Shown: piece after piece, positions 50,047 to 50,884 of the stretch | Numbering within the stretch: the stretch's first letter is position 1 | Layout: the number at the start of each line of letters is the position of its first letter | Origin: Holophagaceae bacterium | GTDB lineage: Bacteria; Acidobacteriota; Holophagae; Holophagales; Holophagaceae | DNA length: 50,884 nt | Direction: 5' to 3' | NCBI GenBank assembly: GCA_013334395.1 | Contig: JAAXXS010000007.1 | Coordinates: forward strand, 1 to 50,884 | The notes under the pieces: model-generated | Told to the model about the DNA's origin: nothing | Database searches by the model: none | The model's input: only the letters and a program-made list of their open reading frames with translations | Position numbers and translations under genes: made by a program

Positions 50047-50884
50047 ATGCGCCGACACTCCACCCTTCCCGCCCTGCTCTCCGGCCTCGCCCTCGTGATG
50101 GCGTCCGCTGGCCTCCACGCCGAAGATCCCGCCCCCAAGAAGGCCGAACCGGCCCCCAAGAAGGCGGCCGAGAAGGCCAAGAAACCCAAGAAGGAGGACA
50201 TCCCCTCCGCCGTGGTCGTCGTCTCCGCCACCCGGACGGAACGCGCCGAGAAGGAGACCACTACCACCGTGACCGTCTCCACGGAGAAGGAGCTGGAGCG
50301 GCAGCTGGTGGGCAACATCATCGACCTCACCCGCTTCGAGGCGGGCGTGGAGGTGGGCAACGACCCCAGCCGCAAGGGTGCCTCCACCTACAGCATCCGC
50401 GGCATTGGCGGCAACCGCGTGCTGATCCAGGTGGATGGCGTGACCCTTCCGGATGGCGCCGAAGCCGGGCGCGGCATGAGCCGGGACTATGTGGATGTGG
50501 ATGCCCTCAAGCGGGTGGAGATCCTGCGTGGCGGCGGCTCCGCCCTCTACGGCAGCGACGCCCTGGCCGGCGTGGTGACCTACACCACCAAGGATGCTGC
50601 GGATGTGCTGAGCCCCGAGGGCCGCTTTGGCGGAGGCCTGAAGGTCGGCTACGCCAGCGTCGACAACCAGAAATCCACCACCGCCACCGTGGCCGGGCGA
50701 GTCGGGAACCTGGATGGCATCGTCGTGGCGACGCGCCGTCAGGGCAATGAATACACTCCGATCCTGGGCACCCCGAACCCCCTCAACCTGGAGACCAAGA
50801 GCCTGCTGGCCAAGCTGGGCTGGAAGCCCAACGAGGCCAACCAGCTGCGCCTGGGCTTCCAGAGCTATCGCCGCAACTCGGAAA
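50047..50884 (+). CDS. TonB-dependent outer-membrane receptor (N-terminal part, runs off the right edge)
   Basis: The first 279 residues of an outer-membrane receptor. A signal peptide (MRRHSTLPALLSGLALVMASAGLHA) is followed by a Lys/Pro/Ala-rich linker (residues about 27-50) and a TonB-box-like segment SAVVVVSATRTERAEKE. The plug domain follows: LVGNIIDLTRFEAGVEVGND, GASTYSIRGIGGNRVLIQVDGV, DVDALKRVEILRGGGSALYGSDALAGVVTYTTK. The barrel has just begun when the window ends. AGAGG lies just before the ATG. The Pho box upstream suggests uptake of a phosphorus compound or of another nutrient under phosphate limitation; the ligand is not known. Confidence 0.92.
   Translation, partial: MRRHSTLPALLSGLALVMASAGLHAEDPAPKKAEPAPKKAAEKAKKPKKEDIPSAVVVVSATRTERAEKETTTTVTVSTEKELERQLVGNIIDLTRFEAGVEVGNDPSRKGASTYSIRGIGGNRVLIQVDGVTLPDGAEAGRGMSRDYVDVDALKRVEILRGGGSALYGSDALAGVVTYTTKDAADVLSPEGRFGGGLKVGYASVDNQKSTTATVAGRVGNLDGIVVATRRQGNEYTPILGTPNPLNLETKSLLAKLGWKPNEANQLRLGFQSYRRNSE

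Overview
The window is a GC-rich bacterial chromosome segment (roughly two thirds G+C by eye) packed with genes on both strands. Gene content suggests a member of the Acidobacteriota, class Holophagae (Geothrix/Holophaga-like): an outer-membrane bacterium with flagella, lipoproteins, TonB receptors, a glyoxylate-cycle enzyme, extensive arsenic genes, and a Tat-exported respiratory molybdoenzyme. That placement is an inference from gene content; no rRNA or other phylogenetic marker was compared. No rRNA, tRNA, CRISPR array, prophage or intact transposase was seen.

Layout. 1-9.5 kb: a truncated signalling gene, frr with a TauE/SafE permease, a secreted alpha/beta hydrolase, isocitrate lyase divergent from a RamB/ScfR-type regulator across an array of TCAAT half-sites, an acyltransferase, purM, an unknown Ala/Thr-rich protein and a SPOR-NlpC/P60 lipoprotein. 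9.5-12.7 kb: a cold-shock gene, flgF-flgG-flgA and a DUF1292-like acidic protein. 12.7-17.6 kb: an aconitase-family enzyme with swapped domain order, translationally coupled to a YkuD/Mur-ligase fusion, then a cyanophycinase-like peptidase. 18-22 kb: an M4 metallopeptidase, a helical secreted protein, folE, a STAS-like protein, a YaiI/UPF0178 protein and a small basic protein. 22.3-24.5 kb: an oxidative-stress block (rubrerythrin, DUF3501-like, Dps, Fe/Mn-SOD). 24.5-25.6 kb: a prephenate dehydrogenase-chorismate mutase fusion.

25.7-33.1 kb is an arsenic/thiol-redox island. On the plus strand are arsR, an ArsP-type permease, two thioredoxin-fold proteins, a CcdA-like membrane protein and a secreted rhodanese. 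On the minus strand are arsR, arsM, ACR3 and a rhodanese-ArsC fusion, plus a second minus-strand arsR followed by an AhpD-like protein that has lost its CxxC and gained a cysteine-rich repeated tail. Together these cover arsenate reduction, arsenite extrusion, methylation, probable organoarsenical efflux and supply of reducing power.

33.2-50.9 kb: an M28 peptidase, a K+-channel/TrkA protein, a PaaI-like thioesterase, a 269-bp MITE-like element with 30-bp terminal inverted repeats abutting the mrp stop codon, mrp/apbC, and a respiratory operon (ferredoxin-type subunit, Tat-exported molybdopterin subunit, TatA) with no membrane anchor. That operon is divergent from an Rrf2 regulator across a CRP/FNR-like palindrome. 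Next come ppk1, rplY-pth, a YqhA-like membrane protein, an M3 oligopeptidase, rpsF-rpsR and the start of a TonB-dependent receptor preceded by a convincing Pho box.

The most interesting candidates are the YkuD-Mur ligase fusion (a possible one-polypeptide murein-recycling enzyme), the MITE-like element, the cysteine-tailed AhpD relative inside the arsenic island, and the anchorless molybdoenzyme operon.
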